A DNA stretch of 64,000 nucleotides from JARRQJ01 sp037381915 (GTDB lineage Bacteria > Pseudomonadota > Gammaproteobacteria > DRLM01): positions 41,376 through 105,375 of the forward strand of contig JARRQJ010000008.1 in the NCBI GenBank assembly GCA_037381915.1. The letters are read 5' to 3'. The position numbers and the translations under genes are program-made. Positions 1 to 11,069 of this stretch are shown here, piece after piece. Each line of letters opens with the position of its first letter. Position 1 is the first letter of the stretch. Below the pieces are notes generated by a model, which saw nothing but the letters and a program-made list of their open reading frames with translations, had not been told where the DNA came from and did no database searches.

Positions 1-904
1 CCTGTGCTTCATTAGGTTTGCGCAACACCACCAGCACGCCGCTCTCCTCCGCGGCGATGCGTTGCAGGGCATCCCGCATCGACCAACTCACATCGTCCCG
101 GGCGGCGCCGAACAGATCGCTCAAGGTGTCCAGCATGTGTACTCGCACCAACACCGGCGTGTCATGACGAATCTCACCCTTGACCAGCGCCAAATGGATA
201 TCTCCGCCCACCTTATCCCGATAGGCCGTCAATCGAAAGTCGCCGTACTCCGTGGCCAGACTGCTATCGCCCAGGAGTTCGACGGTCTTTTCATGCTGCA
301 TGCGGTAGTGAATCAGATCGGCGATGGTGCCGATCTTGAGCCCATGCACCTCGGCAAAGGCCTCCAACTCCTGCCGCCGCGCCATGCTGCCGTCCTCGTT
401 GAGGATCTCCACAATCACCGCGGCGGGCTCCAGGCCCGCCAGGCCGGCCAGGTCACAGCCCGCCTCGGTGTGACCGGCACGGGTCAGGACGCCGCCCGCC
501 TGCGCCATCAGCGGAAAGATGTGCCCGGGTTGCACTACGGATTCCGGCTCGGCGTCGACCGCGACCGCGGCGCGGATGGTGGTGGCGCGGTCCGCGGCGG
601 AGATGCCGGTGGTCACCCCGCGCGCCGCCTCGATGGAAACAGTGAAGTTGGTGCCATGCTTGGATTGCCGGCCGGTGACCATCAACGGCAGACGCAGGCG
701 TTCACAGCGCTCCCGGGTCAAGGTCAGACAGATCAAGCCGCGCCCATATCGTGCCATGAAATTGATGTCCTCGGGTCGCACGCACTGCGCCGCCATCAAC
801 AGGTCACCTTCGTTTTCGCGGTCTTCATCGTCTACGATGATCACCATCTTGCCGCGACGAATATCCTCAATGATCGCGGGAACAGGTGTGAAAGATATGT
901 TCAT
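1..904 (-). CDS. ribB: 3,4-dihydroxy-2-butanone-4-phosphate synthase with a degenerate GTP cyclohydrolase II domain (RibBX type), 3' end outside window
   Basis: I read 301 codons from an ATG at 904 (preceded by a GGAG) to the left edge, with no stop, so the C-terminus is missing. The N-terminal ~200 residues are a typical DHBP synthase, which converts ribulose-5-phosphate to the four-carbon precursor of riboflavin; the acidic DDEDRENEGD loop, the TGISAADRATT segment and the GHTEAGCDLA segment are all present. A GTP cyclohydrolase II-like fold follows, but where active RibA has the zinc cysteines (CLTGD...RCDCG) this protein reads RVHMLDTLSDLFGA and has no cysteine. It therefore matches the known proteobacterial RibBX variant, in which only the DHBP synthase half is expected to work. 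It is the last gene of a nrdR-ribD-ribE-ribB run on this strand, 90 bp after ribE. Confident on the family; loss of cyclohydrolase activity is inferred from the missing ligands. Confidence 0.93.
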   Translation of the reverse strand, partial: MNISFTPVPAIIEDIRRGKMVIIVDDEDRENEGDLLMAAQCVRPEDINFMARYGRGLICLTLTRERCERLRLPLMVTGRQSKHGTNFTVSIEAARGVTTGISAADRATTIRAAVAVDAEPESVVQPGHIFPLMAQAGGVLTRAGHTEAGCDLAGLAGLEPAAVIVEILNEDGSMARRQELEAFAEVHGLKIGTIADLIHYRMQHEKTVELLGDSSLATEYGDFRLTAYRDKVGGDIHLALVKGEIRHDTPVLVRVHMLDTLSDLFGAARDDVSWSMRDALQRIAAEESGVLVVLRKPNEAQ

Positions 905-994
905 GCCATCTCCAAGCCTCAAGCGCGACGGAATCCGCCAGACCGCTGCGGCTCATGACGGATGAATCCAGCTTCAATCATCGGGCAGGCGCCA

Positions 995-1651
995 TTATTC
1001 ATTTAAGAACCCGTGTTGCGCCAGCAACTCGCGGTTAAGGCGCCCCTCCCGCAGAGATGAATCAGCCGATAGGAGCCGTTCCGCGTAACGGGCCATCAGA
1101 TCTACTTCGATGTTGACCGGCGTCCCCGCCACACACGAACCCAACGTTGTCTCCTGCTGGGTATGGGGGACGATATTCACCTCGAAAGTTGTGCGGCGCA
1201 CGCTGTTGACCGTGAGGCTCACGCCGTCGATGCAGACCGAGCCCTTGGCCGCGATATACCTGGCCAGCGCCGCCGGCGCTTCGATGCTAAAGCGCAGCGA
1301 TTGGCCCGCCTCCGCGCGCTGCATGACTTCGCCCACACCGTCCACATGCCCACTCACCAGATGACCGCCCAGCGGCGTAGCCAGCGTCAAGGCCTTTTCC
1401 AGATTGACCTGGTCGTCAACCCGCAAGGATGCGAAGGTGGTACAGCCGAGGGTCTCCGCCGAGACGTCCGCGCTAAAGCCGTCTTCATGCAGGGCCACGG
1501 CGGTGAGGCACACCCCGCTCACGGCGATACTGTCTCCCGGAGCCGCCGACGTCAGATCAAGCTTGCCGCTGGCGATGCGCAGACGGGCGTCCTCACCCCG
1601 CCGGCTCAGCTGCCGCACTCTACCCGTCGCCTGTATGATACCGGTAAACAT
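995..1651 (-). CDS. ribE: riboflavin synthase, alpha subunit
   Basis: The 218-residue protein starts at MFTGIIQATGRV, the characteristic N-terminus of riboflavin synthase, so I place the start at 1651 although the frame stays open to 1849. It contains the two repeated lumazine-binding barrels: residues ~1-95, with GDSIAVSGVCLTAV, and ~96-195, with GSVCIDGVSLTVNSV. The enzyme dismutates two molecules of 6,7-dimethyl-8-ribityllumazine to riboflavin in the cytoplasm and works as a trimer. It lies 61 bp downstream of ribD and 90 bp upstream of ribB on the same strand, so co-transcription in the riboflavin operon is likely. No FMN riboswitch is visible in the short spacers. Confidence 0.96.
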   Translation of the reverse strand: MFTGIIQATGRVRQLSRRGEDARLRIASGKLDLTSAAPGDSIAVSGVCLTAVALHEDGFSADVSAETLGCTTFASLRVDDQVNLEKALTLATPLGGHLVSGHVDGVGEVMQRAEAGQSLRFSIEAPAALARYIAAKGSVCIDGVSLTVNSVRRTTFEVNIVPHTQQETTLGSCVAGTPVNIEVDLMARYAERLLSADSSLREGRLNRELLAQHGFLNE

Positions 1652-1712
1652 CTTCGTTGCTGATCGCTCGACAAAAACCGCAGGGACACATACTACCCTA
1701 AAGCCCGAACCC

Positions 1713-2852
1713 TCACATCGCGTCTCGCGGCTTTCTCGGCCGTGCGCTGATCCGCCAGTCGTTCCCGACCGCACGGATATCGCCGACATCCAGCGCCATG
1801 CAATCGGCCAGGCGTGAAAACACCGGCAGATGGAATAAACCACGCGCACCGTCCCCCATCAAAACGGGGGCCACGTAGAGAATCAGCTCGTCCACCAGAC
1901 CCGCCTGCAGAAAGGCGCCGCTCAAGGTCGGCCCCGCCTCCACCCACAGCTCGTTGACCCCTTCCTGCGCCAGACGCCGCAGCACCACGGCGAGATCAAC
2001 CCCCGCTGCGCCGAAGGGAGACGGCGCGTATTCCACAATCGCGCCGGCGGCCTTAAGAACCGCGGCCCGCTCTCCCGCGCCGGAGGCGAACAGCCGGGTG
2101 AGGCCGGGTTGTTTGAACATGCGGGCATCCGCGGGCATGCGCAGGCGGGAATCCAGGACAACACGCTGGGGCTGGCGGATTTCGGCTCCGCAGCCTTGCC
2201 GTTCCAGGCGCGCCGCTTCGAGCCGTGCCGTGAGAGCGGGATCATCGGCCAAAACGGTGCCGATACCGGTCAACACCGCGGAGCTGCGCGTCCGCCAATA
2301 GTGCACGTCGCGGCGTGCGGCCTCGCCGGTGATCCACTGGCTCTCGCCGTTGGCCAAGGCGGTTCGCCCGTCGACGCTCATGGCCATCTTACAACGCACC
2401 CACGGCAAGCCGCGGCGCATGCGCCGGATATATCCGGGGTTGAGGCGTTCCGCCTCGCTGTGCAGTATTCCCCTCTCCACCCGGATGCCCGCACGCGCCA
2501 GCCGCGCCAGACCCTCGCCCGCCACGCGGGGGTCGGGGTCCTCCATAGCCGTCACCACCCTGGACACGCCCGCGGCGATCAAGGCGTCTGCACAGGGAGG
2601 GGTACGCCCATGATGACAACAGGGTTCCAGCGTCACATAGACCTCCGCCCCCCGGGCACGCTCCCCCGCCTGGCGCAGAGCGTGCACCTCGGCATGCGGT
2701 TCGCCGGCGCGGCAATGCCAGCCCTCGCCGACAATCTCGCCGCCGCGCACCACGACGCAGCCGACCCGGGGATTGGGGTCGGTGGTAAACAGGCCGCGCT
2801 CCGCCAATCGCAGGGCACGGGCCATCAACTCAATGTCGGCGGTGTCGGTCAT
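1713..2852 (-). CDS. ribD: bifunctional diaminohydroxyphosphoribosylaminopyrimidine deaminase / 5-amino-6-(5-phosphoribosylamino)uracil reductase
   Basis: The 379 residues have the usual two-domain layout. The N-terminal deaminase has zinc ligands H53 (in HAEVHAL), C78 and C87 (in PCCHHGRTPPC) with E55 as the proton shuttle. The C-terminal NADPH-dependent reductase (~145-370) begins at PWVRCKMAMSVDGRTALANG and contains the ADDPxLTAR segment. The protein carries out the second and third steps of riboflavin synthesis after GTP cyclohydrolase II. It is encoded 70 bp after nrdR and 61 bp before ribE, the standard gammaproteobacterial order. Confidence 0.97.
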   Translation of the reverse strand: MTDTADIELMARALRLAERGLFTTDPNPRVGCVVVRGGEIVGEGWHCRAGEPHAEVHALRQAGERARGAEVYVTLEPCCHHGRTPPCADALIAAGVSRVVTAMEDPDPRVAGEGLARLARAGIRVERGILHSEAERLNPGYIRRMRRGLPWVRCKMAMSVDGRTALANGESQWITGEAARRDVHYWRTRSSAVLTGIGTVLADDPALTARLEAARLERQGCGAEIRQPQRVVLDSRLRMPADARMFKQPGLTRLFASGAGERAAVLKAAGAIVEYAPSPFGAAGVDLAVVLRRLAQEGVNELWVEAGPTLSGAFLQAGLVDELILYVAPVLMGDGARGLFHLPVFSRLADCMALDVGDIRAVGNDWRISARPRKPRDAM

Positions 2853-2922
2853 TACGGATCAGCGGGCACGCAAACGCATTTTTGTCGCGCCCTGAGGACG
2901 CCGTTTGCGAGAATCTGGTTCC

Positions 2923-3450
2923 TCATTCCGATGAAGATTTGCGTTTGGCGCGCGCCTCGGGCAACAGCGGTATTTGTTGGCTGGTGAATTCGGGCGGCGG
3001 CGAGTTCTGCAAGCGTTCGATCTCCTCCCGAAAGGCGTTCACATCCTGGAAGCTGCGATAGACGGAGGCAAAGCGCACGTAAGCCACCTCGTCCAAGGCG
3101 CGCAACTCTTCCATCACCCATTCCCCCAAGACCCGGGCGCGCACTTCTCGCTCGCCGCTGGCGCGCAACCGGTGTATGAGCCGGGCCATGCTCTCCTCGA
3201 CCCGCTCGATTGCCACAGGACGCTTCTCCAAGGCCCGCAACATCCCGCCACGCAGCTTGTTTTCGTCAAAGGGTTCGCGCCGTCCGTCGCCCTTGACGAT
3301 GGCCGGCAGGGCCAGTTCCGCGGTTTCAAACGTCGTGAACCGTTCGGCGCATTGGGCGCACTCGCGGCGGCGGCGCACCGAATGCCCTTCACTCGCAAGG
3401 CGAGAATCGATGACCTTGGTATCCTCAGCCCCGCAAAATGGACAGCGCAT
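2923..3450 (-). CDS. nrdR: transcriptional repressor NrdR
   Basis: The start is set at MRCPFCGAEDTKVIDSR, which is where NrdR proteins begin; an in-frame extension to 3519 does not resemble the family. The 175-residue protein has an N-terminal zinc ribbon with paired CxxC motifs (CPFCG near residue 3 and CAQCAERF near 31) and an ATP-cone domain (~50-140) that senses ATP/dATP. NrdR represses ribonucleotide reductase operons by binding NrdR boxes. It sits between glyA (69 bp upstream) and ribD, a conserved arrangement that links one-carbon, nucleotide and flavin metabolism. Confidence 0.97.
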   Translation of the reverse strand: MRCPFCGAEDTKVIDSRLASEGHSVRRRRECAQCAERFTTFETAELALPAIVKGDGRREPFDENKLRGGMLRALEKRPVAIERVEESMARLIHRLRASGEREVRARVLGEWVMEELRALDEVAYVRFASVYRSFQDVNAFREEIERLQNSPPPEFTSQQIPLLPEARAKRKSSSE

Positions 3451-3519
3451 GATGGCTACGCCCCTGTACCGCGCCGTTCGCCCGCACCGCTGAAACCCGG
3501 TGGCGGGCGTGGGGCGCAA

Positions 3520-4776
3520 TCATTGCTGATACACCGGAAGGCGGCGGGTGATCTCCGATACCTGGCTGCGCACCCGGTCGACCACAGCGGCATCCGCGAT
3601 ATTATCCAGGATATCGCAGATCCAGCCGGCCAATTCCCGCGACTCCCGCACCTTGAAACCGCGCGTGGTAATGGCCGGCGTACCGATACGGATGCCGCTG
3701 GTGACGAAGGGCGAACGCGGATCATTCGGTACGGCATTTTTGTTGACGGTGATATGGGCCGCGCCCAGGGCCGCCTCCGCATCCTTGCCGGTAATCTCCT
3801 TGTCGATGAGATCCACCAGGAACAGGTGATTGTCCGTGCCGCCGGAGACGATCCTATAACCGCGGTCCATCATCACCTCGGCCATGCCCCGGGAATTCTC
3901 CAGCACCTGACCTTGGTACACCTTGAAATCCGGCTGCAAGGCCTCCTTGAAGGCCACCGCCTTGGCCGCGATGACGTGCATCAACGGCCCGCCCTGGCTG
4001 CCGGGAAACACCATGGAATTGAGTTTCTTCTCCACCTCCGGATTGGCGCGCGCCATGATCAAACCGCCCCGGGGACCGCGCAGGGTCTTATGGGTCGTGG
4101 TGGTGGTGATGTCCGCGATCTCCACCGGGCTGGGATAGATTCCTGCGGCGATCAGGCCCGCCACGTGGGCGATGTCGACGAACAGGTAGGCGCCGACCTC
4201 GTCGGCAACGGCGCGAAACCGCGCCCAATCCACCACCCGGGAGTAAGCGCTGAAGCCGGCGACGATCATCTTCGGCCGGTGTTCCCGGGCCAGCCGCTCC
4301 ACCTGTGCATAATCGATCTCACCGCTGTCGACGTCCAGGCCGTATTGAACGGCATCGTACAGCTTCCCGGAAAAATTCACCTTGGCCCCGTGGGTTAAGT
4401 GCCCGCCGTGCGCCAGACTCATCCCCAGGATGGCGTCCCCCGGGTTGAGCAGCGCCATATATACGGCGGCATTGGCCTGGGAACCTGAATGGGGCTGGAC
4501 ATTCACATAGGCGGCACCGAACAGCTCCTTGGCGCGGTCGATGGCCAATTGCTCGGCCACATCCACGAACTCACAGCCGCCGTAATAGCGCTTGCCCGGA
4601 TAGCCCTCGGCATATTTATTAGTCAGAACAGATCCTTGCGCCTCCAACACCCGTGGACTTGCATAATTCTCCGAGGCAATGAGTTCAATATGCTGTTCCT
4701 GACGCTGCATTTCCTCAGTCATGGCGGTCCACAACTCGTCATCGAACCCGGCAATCCGCATGTCTCGTGAAAACAT
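3520..4776 (-). CDS. glyA: serine hydroxymethyltransferase
   Basis: The 418-residue protein is full length for GlyA. It interconverts serine and glycine while charging tetrahydrofolate, the main one-carbon source for the purine, methionine and thymidylate pathways also represented in this window (purF, metZ, folD). The PLP lysine is K230 in TTTTTHKTLRGPRGG, the substrate-binding ELIASENYAS is at ~31-40, and HSGSQAN at ~96-102. The ATG at 4776 is preceded by GGTGGGAG, a reasonable ribosome site. It is first in the glyA-nrdR-ribD-ribE-ribB series. Confidence 0.98.
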   Translation of the reverse strand: MFSRDMRIAGFDDELWTAMTEEMQRQEQHIELIASENYASPRVLEAQGSVLTNKYAEGYPGKRYYGGCEFVDVAEQLAIDRAKELFGAAYVNVQPHSGSQANAAVYMALLNPGDAILGMSLAHGGHLTHGAKVNFSGKLYDAVQYGLDVDSGEIDYAQVERLAREHRPKMIVAGFSAYSRVVDWARFRAVADEVGAYLFVDIAHVAGLIAAGIYPSPVEIADITTTTTHKTLRGPRGGLIMARANPEVEKKLNSMVFPGSQGGPLMHVIAAKAVAFKEALQPDFKVYQGQVLENSRGMAEVMMDRGYRIVSGGTDNHLFLVDLIDKEITGKDAEAALGAAHITVNKNAVPNDPRSPFVTSGIRIGTPAITTRGFKVRESRELAGWICDILDNIADAAVVDRVRSQVSEITRRLPVYQQ

Positions 4777-4795
4777 TATTCTCCCACCTGATAGA

Positions 4796-4822
4796 TAGTT
4801 ACCACAGACTGAAAAGGGTCAA
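4796..4822 (-). promoter_or_regulatory. possible sigma-70 promoter for glyA
   Basis: On the minus strand TTGACC (4817-4822) lies 15 bp before TAACTA (4796-4801), about 20 bp upstream of the glyA start. The spacing is short and the -10 is imperfect, so this is only a candidate. Confidence 0.3.
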
Positions 4823-5250
4823 AGCATACCCGATTTCCGTTCTGGATGCAGTAGACAAAATACGGATACCCGGGGGGATTTTCCATTTCACCGCAGGGCG
4901 CCGGGACAAGGATGCGACGGCCGTGGATTCCGTGATATAGTAAATTCTAATTTTCCGGTTGCATCGGGGAAAACGGCCTGCAATGGCGGGTAAACACAAG
5001 CCCGAACGGTCCTTGCAAGACCACCGGTAAGATAAACGTAATAGACAAGAATGCGAACTCTCTGATATTCAGAGGCATGGTCTCGGAATTTCTCGCGCAA
5101 TCCAAAGCCGTTTGAATGAGGCCCGAATCCCTGTGGAGCAGAGAGGATAGTGTTTTGCCCGCTTAGTTTAAATGTACACCTGCCGGCGGTGCCCAAGCGA
5201 CGCATGTCCCGGCTATAGCAACATGGACGTAAATGAAGGAGAACAATTCC
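4823..5250. other. gene-free interval between glyA and the diguanylate cyclase gene
   Basis: About 430 bp between two divergent genes. Open frames here are short, lack good ribosome sites and resemble nothing I recognise. The one clear signal is AAGGAG at 5236-5241, which serves the ATG at 5251. The interval is somewhat AT-richer than its surroundings and presumably holds the promoter of the cyclase gene, but I cannot point to convincing -35/-10 boxes. Confidence 0.5.
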
Positions 5251-6645
5251 ATGTTGCCCGAGGCTAGAGACAACATCATAATCCCAAGCGTCACCAGCAA
5301 GATATTGCGCTTGCTCGACTCGCTTAAGCGCAGCGAGGGCGGCGCGTCCATCTATAACTACATCGAACAGGTCATCCGTGAAACCGAGACGACGTGCCAT
5401 CAGGTAGAACATGCCTACGCAAACGTCTTGACGCTGTTGCTGGACACCCTGGCCAAGCAATTGCCCGACGGTTCGCCATTGCAGGTGCAGCTAAAGCTGC
5501 TGGAATTGCGCCTGCTCCCGCCCCTTGCCCCGGCGGACCTGAGAAACCTTCAAGACTTTATGACCTTGCACAGCGATACCTTCGCCCACGGCGCCGAAGA
5601 GGCCGGCGATATCATCGAACACGCGCTCTCCCCTTTATTGTCCAGTTTCAAAATCCGCGAAGCGGCGGCGCGTCCCGCCGGCGTAGAAACCCCCGTCAAA
5701 GAGGCGCCGACGAACGAAGCGCCGCCTGAGAAAGAGACACCCGCCCCGGCCGTCCCCGAGGCGCCCACCCGGCAGGACCATGAGCCGGAGCGCCGCGTCG
5801 ATCTGTCCTATCGCCGCCACTTGGATGAGAAGCGCCAAGGCATACAGCGCATCCAGCATGCCCTGGCGCAACAAGTTACCGCGTCCATAAAATTATCGCA
5901 GGATTTTGGCAACCTGTTGGACCGCCAGCATCAGTCCTTGCAGCAGGCCAACAGCCAACAGGATCTGGAGGCCGCGAAGCAGCGCCTCATTCAAGACACG
6001 GAAAGACTGCTGGAAGGACATCGCATGCTGTCGACCAAGCTCGACGAGACCCACAACTATCTGCGGGTAATCGAGGCGGACAGCCAGCAATTGAGCGATG
6101 AACTGACGCGCATTCACCTGCTCAGCCTCACCGACGATCTCACCGGCCTGCCCAATCGCCGCGCGTTCATGCGCCGTCTGCAAGACGAGGTCGGCCGGGT
6201 GCAGCGCTACGGCAATCCCTTGTCGCTGGCCCTGATCGACCTGGACGGCTTCAAGGCCGTCAACGACAAATTCGGCCACGCCGCCGGCGACGAAGTACTG
6301 CGCGTGTTTTCGGGAGAAATCCTGTCCATCTTCCGCCACCACGACCTGGTAGCCCGTTACGGCGGGGAGGAGTTCGCGGTGCTGCTGCCCAATACCCATA
6401 TCGAGGGGGCCTTGCGGGCGTTGCGCAAGGTTCAGAAGCGCGCGGAAGAGACCAGCTTCCAGCAAGGCGGATCGACCCTGCCGCTGCCTTCCTTTTCGGC
6501 GGGCCTCAGCCTCTACCGGCCCGGCGAAACCCCGGAGAATTTCATTCAGCGCGCGGATCACGCCATGTACCGGGCGAAGCGGCTGGGACGCAACCGCATT
6601 GAATCGGATCAAGCGGATAGCGCCACCCCGTCTTCCATCTCCTAG
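5251..6645 (+). CDS. diguanylate cyclase (GGDEF protein) with an unrecognised helical N-terminal domain
   Basis: I choose ATG 5251 (MLPEARDN) over 5233 because AAGGAG lies nine bases before it. The ~464-residue protein has no signal peptide or membrane segment. Residues ~1-140 form a helical region I do not recognise; ~150-185 is a Pro/Glu/Ala-rich linker; ~190-285 is glutamine-rich and probably coiled coil; ~290-455 is a GGDEF domain. The catalytic motif reads GGEEF, and the inhibitory I-site RxxD is intact (RHHD, five residues upstream), so the enzyme should make cyclic di-GMP from two GTP and be feedback-inhibited. It is convergent with secF, ends 48 bp from it, and appears monocistronic. 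A role in surface attachment or motility is inference from the family. Confidence 0.92.
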   Translation: MLPEARDNIIIPSVTSKILRLLDSLKRSEGGASIYNYIEQVIRETETTCHQVEHAYANVLTLLLDTLAKQLPDGSPLQVQLKLLELRLLPPLAPADLRNLQDFMTLHSDTFAHGAEEAGDIIEHALSPLLSSFKIREAAARPAGVETPVKEAPTNEAPPEKETPAPAVPEAPTRQDHEPERRVDLSYRRHLDEKRQGIQRIQHALAQQVTASIKLSQDFGNLLDRQHQSLQQANSQQDLEAAKQRLIQDTERLLEGHRMLSTKLDETHNYLRVIEADSQQLSDELTRIHLLSLTDDLTGLPNRRAFMRRLQDEVGRVQRYGNPLSLALIDLDGFKAVNDKFGHAAGDEVLRVFSGEILSIFRHHDLVARYGGEEFAVLLPNTHIEGALRALRKVQKRAEETSFQQGGSTLPLPSFSAGLSLYRPGETPENFIQRADHAMYRAKRLGRNRIESDQADSATPSSIS

Positions 6646-6693
6646 CCTGAATCGGCGCGGCCGTCGCACCGCGCACGGCCTCCTCGCTTCACC

Positions 6694-7638
6694 TCAGGGA
6701 CGAGCGTCGAGGTCCGCGCCCTCCTTCTTGACCGGCATCAGATCGGCCTTGCTCACCCCCAGCCACAAGGCGCTGGCGCTGGCTACGTAGATCGAAGAAA
6801 AGGTGCCGATGATGATGCCGACCACCAAGGCGATGGAGAAATTACGGATCAAGCTGCCGCCGAGAAACAACAAGGCGAGCACCGCCAGCAGGGTGACCAC
6901 GGAAGTGATGGTCGTGCGGGACAAGGTCTGATTGATGGCGGCGTTCATGGCCGTAACCGGGTCCGCCTTGCGCATCTTGCGGAAATTCTCGCGGATGCGG
7001 TCGAACACCACTACCGTATCGTTCACCGAATAGCCGATCACCGCCAATACCGCCGCCAACACGGTAAGGTCGAATTCCAGGCCAGTGACCGAAAACAGGC
7101 CCACGGTAATGACGACATCGTGGAGCGTGGCGACGATCGCCCCCAAAGCAAACCGCCATTCAAAGCGGATCATCACGTAGATGAAGATCCCCAGCAGTGC
7201 CACCAGAATCGCTAATCCGCCGTCGGTGGCCAATTCGTCGCCCACCTGCGGCCCGACGAATTCCACCCGGCGCTGCTCCACGGCATTTCCCGCGCTCTCC
7301 TGACGCAGGGCGCTCAGGATCTCAGTACTCACTTGGGCGCTCTTGCCGTTCTTCCCCGGCGGGACCCGAATCAACACATCATTGGCCGTCCCGAAATACT
7401 GCACGACCACCTTTTCAAAACCGGCTTTTTCCAGCGCGCCGCGCACCGTATTGAGTTCCACCGGCTGCTGATACTTCACCTCGACTATAATGCCGCCGGT
7501 AAAGTCGATACCGAAATTGAAACCGCGGACAACGAACGACACGATGGATACCAGGGCCAGCGTTATGGACACCACCATCGCCACGCGGCGTTTGCCCATA
7601 AAATCCCAATTGACGTTTACCAGGGAAAATCCAGCCAT
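6694..7638 (-). CDS. secF: protein translocase subunit SecF
   Basis: A 314-residue inner-membrane protein with the SecF plan: a first membrane segment near residues 18-40, the FGIDFTGG motif at ~46-53, a periplasmic loop, and five C-terminal membrane segments including the conserved GYSVNDTVVVFDRIREN stretch. With SecD it uses the proton gradient to pull secreted proteins out of the SecYEG channel. It lies 10 bp after secD and is the last gene of queA-tgt-yajC-secD-secF. Confidence 0.97.
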   Translation of the reverse strand: MAGFSLVNVNWDFMGKRRVAMVVSITLALVSIVSFVVRGFNFGIDFTGGIIVEVKYQQPVELNTVRGALEKAGFEKVVVQYFGTANDVLIRVPPGKNGKSAQVSTEILSALRQESAGNAVEQRRVEFVGPQVGDELATDGGLAILVALLGIFIYVMIRFEWRFALGAIVATLHDVVITVGLFSVTGLEFDLTVLAAVLAVIGYSVNDTVVVFDRIRENFRKMRKADPVTAMNAAINQTLSRTTITSVVTLLAVLALLFLGGSLIRNFSIALVVGIIIGTFSSIYVASASALWLGVSKADLMPVKKEGADLDARP

Positions 7639-7648
7639 TAGAGCATCC

Positions 7649-9508
<1,860 letters not shown>

Positions 9509-9552
9509 AACGGGGTATATTTTCCGGCTGTGCGACCTGCGGTGAAGCGGCC

Positions 9553-9882
9553 TTAGCCTTTCGCTGTCCCCTTCGGCACCAGGGATGTCACGGCGCTCTT
9601 CTGCACCTTGACCCGTACCCCTTCGGCGATCTCGACGGTGATGAAGCTCTCTCCCACCTCGGTGATCCTGCCCAGCAGGCCGCCGCTGGTCACGACCTCA
9701 TCGTTCTTGGCCAGGGTCTCGACCATCTTGCGATGTTCCTTGGCACGCTTCATTTGCGGACGGATCAACAGGAAATAAAACAAGATGAAGATAACGATGA
9801 GCGGTACAAACCCCATCAGACCGGCATCCTGGGGCGCGGCAGGCGCGGCGTCCGCCCAGGCATCGGATATGAACAAACTCAT
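9553..9882 (-). CDS. yajC: preprotein translocase accessory subunit YajC
   Basis: A 109-residue protein with an N-terminal hydrophobic span (FVPLIVIFILFYFLLIRP, ~26-43) followed by QMKRAKEHRKMVETLAKND and a small cytoplasmic domain with VVTSGGLLGRI, all typical of YajC. It associates with SecDF in the inner membrane. It lies between tgt and secD on the same strand, as in most gammaproteobacteria. Confidence 0.97.
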   Translation of the reverse strand: MSLFISDAWADAAPAAPQDAGLMGFVPLIVIFILFYFLLIRPQMKRAKEHRKMVETLAKNDEVVTSGGLLGRITEVGESFITVEIAEGVRVKVQKSAVTSLVPKGTAKG

Positions 9883-9953
9883 GGCAAACCCTTTTGTCTT
9901 TTTCGGTAACTTGGCATCAGGTCTCCGCTCCCGGAGACCGCGAAAGGCCGCTA

Positions 9954-11069
9954 TTATGACACAGCCGGATCGCTTTGCACGCGTCGCCCATAAAAATCCC
10001 GCACATAGGCCTCCAAGCCCCCCGCCGCAATGGCATCACGCAGCTCCCGCATCAGCGTCTGGTAATAGAAGAGGTTATGGAGCGTATTGAGGCGCGCGCC
10101 CAGGATTTCATTGCACTGATCGAGGTGGCGCAGATAGGCCCGGCTGTAATGGCGGCAGGTATAGCAGCCGCAGTCTTCATCCAAAGGACGCGGATCATCG
10201 CGGTAGCGGGCGTTACGGATGCGAATCTCCCCACCCCTTATGAATAAATGACCATTGCGGGCGTTGCGGGTGGGCATGACACAGTCGAACATGTCGATGC
10301 CGCACCGCACCGCCTCGACAATATCCTCCGGCGTCCCTACCCCCATAAGGTACCGGGGATTATCCCCCGGCAGCGCGGGGGTAATCTGGGTGAGGATGCG
10401 CCGCATATCCGCTTTCGGCTCCCCCACCGACAAACCGCCCAGGGCATAGCCGTCGAAACCGATCTCCAATAACCCGGCCAGGGACGCTTCCCGCAGTGAT
10501 TCGTGCATGCCGCCCTGGATGATACCGAACAGCGCCGCCGGATTATCGCCGTGGGCGTCGCGACTGCGTCGCGCCCAGCGCAGGGACAACTCCATCGAGG
10601 CTCGGGCTTGGCGTTCGTCGGCGGGATAGGGCGTGCATTCATCGAAGATCATCACGACATCCGCCCCCAAAGCCCGTTGCACCGCCATGGATTCCTCCGG
10701 CCCGAGGAACACCGGGTCACCGTTCACCGGCGAACGGAACGATACCCCGCGCTCCTCGAGCCTGCGCAATTCCCCGAGGCTGAAGACCTGAAAGCCGCCT
10801 GAATCGGTGAGGATGGGTCCTTGCCAGTGCATGAAATCATGGAGATCGCCGTGGGCGCGGATGATGTCGGTCCCGGGGCGCAGCATCAGATGGAAGGTGT
10901 TGCCGAGAATGATCTCCGTCCCGAGTTTGCGCAGTTCCTCCGGGGTCATGGCCTTGACCGTCCCATAGGTACCCACCGGCATGAAGGCCGGGGTTTCCAC
11001 ACTGCCGCGGCGGAAGATCATTCGCCCGCGCCGGGCGGCACCATCGCTTGCCAACAATTCAAAGCGCAT
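9954..11069 (-). CDS. tgt: queuine tRNA-ribosyltransferase
   Basis: The 371-residue TIM-barrel enzyme exchanges guanine 34 for preQ1 in tRNAs with GUN anticodons. Visible signatures are TDSGGFQVFSL (~89-99) with an active-site Asp, the second catalytic region GGLSVGEPK, and the zinc-binding DEDCGCYTCRHYSRAYLRH near the C-terminus (three Cys and one His). Its ATG overlaps the end of queA by 11 bp, suggesting translational coupling within the queuosine pair. Confidence 0.98.
   Translation of the reverse strand: MRFELLASDGAARRGRMIFRRGSVETPAFMPVGTYGTVKAMTPEELRKLGTEIILGNTFHLMLRPGTDIIRAHGDLHDFMHWQGPILTDSGGFQVFSLGELRRLEERGVSFRSPVNGDPVFLGPEESMAVQRALGADVVMIFDECTPYPADERQARASMELSLRWARRSRDAHGDNPAALFGIIQGGMHESLREASLAGLLEIGFDGYALGGLSVGEPKADMRRILTQITPALPGDNPRYLMGVGTPEDIVEAVRCGIDMFDCVMPTRNARNGHLFIRGGEIRIRNARYRDDPRPLDEDCGCYTCRHYSRAYLRHLDQCNEILGARLNTLHNLFYYQTLMRELRDAIAAGGLEAYVRDFYGRRVQSDPAVS

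Noticed and set aside
905..994. FMN riboswitch upstream of ribB
   Set aside because: The 90-bp ribE-ribB spacer is too short and lacks the conserved RFN arms.
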